From NCBI GenBank assembly GCA_022573485.1, contig JACZTW010000263.1, forward strand, positions 1 to 5,307: 5,307 nucleotides of DNA. Reading direction: 5' to 3'. Shown one piece after another: positions 5,060-5,307 of the stretch (its first letter is position 1; each line of letters begins with the position of its first letter). Origin of the DNA: Planctomycetota bacterium. GTDB lineage: Bacteria > Planctomycetota > Phycisphaerae > UBA1845 > CAIVHJ01. The notes under the pieces were generated by a model. It had not been told where the DNA came from. It did no database searches and saw nothing but the letters and a program-made list of their open reading frames with translations. Made by a program: the position numbers and the translations under genes.

Positions 5060-5221
5060 ATGCTCCGCAAGACCCTGACAATCCTCTCCCTCATCGGCCT
5101 GCTGCTCAGCGTGGGCGCGTGGGCTATCAGCTTCGGGGATGGCGGCTTTTCAATTAGCATGAACAACTACTTCTACTGGGCTATTGATACCGGTATAGTT
5201 AAAGAAGTTGACGGCTTGTGA
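5060..5221 (+). pseudogene. Truncated third paralog (C), zinc ribbon missing
   Basis: The first 25 codons match paralogs A and B (MLRKTLTILSLIGLLLSVGA, then WAISF). The frame stops at 5219-5221 after 53 codons. It keeps only the signal-anchor helix and about 28 loop residues; the second helix, basic stretch and zinc ribbon found in A and B are absent from the remaining window. A probable transposase start lies 15 bases beyond the stop, so an insertion within the gene is the simplest explanation. The missing 3' part could lie beyond the right edge. A short functional membrane peptide is possible but less likely. Confidence 0.6.
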
Positions 5222-5236
5222 CCGATTTCTCGTTGT

Positions 5237-5307
5237 ATGAGACCGCATGGAAGCGTAGAGGAATTGGAACGCCGGAGGCGTCGGGCTGTGGCGAGGGTCC
5301 GGGAGGG
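5237..5307 (+). CDS. Probable IS630-type transposase, N-terminus only
   Basis: The first 23 codons are open to the right edge, beginning MRPHGSVEELERRRRRAV. This Arg-rich opening resembles the start of IS630-family/helix-turn-helix transposases common in planctomycetes, where the arginine run precedes the DNA-binding helix-turn-helix. The identification is recalled similarity over a very short stretch; no catalytic DDE residues or terminal inverted repeat can be seen. No ribosome site precedes the ATG. It is in the same frame as the truncated paralog just upstream, separated by that gene's TGA and five codons. Confidence 0.5.
   Translation, partial: MRPHGSVEELERRRRRAVARVRE

Larger units (their letters stand above)
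3811..5221 (+). repeat. Tandem array of three paralogous genes
   Basis: Starts are at 3811, 4413 and 5060 (spacing 602 and 647). A 43-base block is identical in all three at 3823-3865, 4425-4467 and 5072-5114, encoding TLTILSLIGLLLSV. An 89-base block encoding the basic stretch and zinc ribbon is shared by A (4198-4286) and B (4794-4882), with five mismatches by my count. The central parts align only weakly at protein level. Copy C lacks the 3' block. The spacers before B and C are also related, so the duplicated unit includes intergenic DNA. Confidence 0.85.

Overview
The window looks like a piece of a GC-rich environmental bacterial chromosome, most likely a member of the Planctomycetota. 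Three things point there: short membrane proteins ending in an Arg/Lys-rich stretch plus the CxxCGYDLR...CPECG zinc ribbon, a long secreted Cys/Asp-rich repeat protein, and a gene start beginning MRPHGSVEELERRRRR. The assignment rests on recalled family patterns, not on a search.

Layout. (1) Positions 1-1595, minus strand: the first 531 codons of a secreted Cys-rich repeat protein that continues beyond the left edge. Its 183-bp (61-codon) tandem repeats explain the repetitive DNA in the first 455 bases. (2) Positions 1653-2252: about 600 bases without a convincing complete gene. It holds two hairpins, a possible decayed reading frame and two very short frames. (3) Positions 2253-3212, minus strand: lipA, lipoyl synthase, with all six cluster cysteines. 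(4) Positions 3278-3751, plus strand: a universal stress protein (UspA family), divergent from lipA across a 65-base gap that probably carries both promoters. (5) Positions 3811-5221, plus strand: a tandem array of three paralogous membrane/zinc-ribbon genes, two intact (173 and 171 aa) and the third cut to 53 codons. (6) Positions 5237-5307, plus strand: the first 23 codons of a probable IS630-type transposase, directly after the truncated third paralog.

The genes do not form one pathway. lipA is housekeeping (lipoate for 2-oxoacid dehydrogenases and the glycine cleavage system), the stress protein is a cytosolic nucleotide-binding protein, and the other loci look like accessory, lineage-specific cell-envelope genes.

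The most interesting non-coding signal is a hairpin element: a GC-rich perfect palindrome centred on GCATGC followed by CTAWATAG. It occurs three times, once overlapping the lipA stop codon and twice after paralog stop codons. The arms differ between copies but stay self-complementary. The second notable signal is the paralog array, whose 5' and 3' gene ends are almost identical at DNA level while the middles are strongly diverged.
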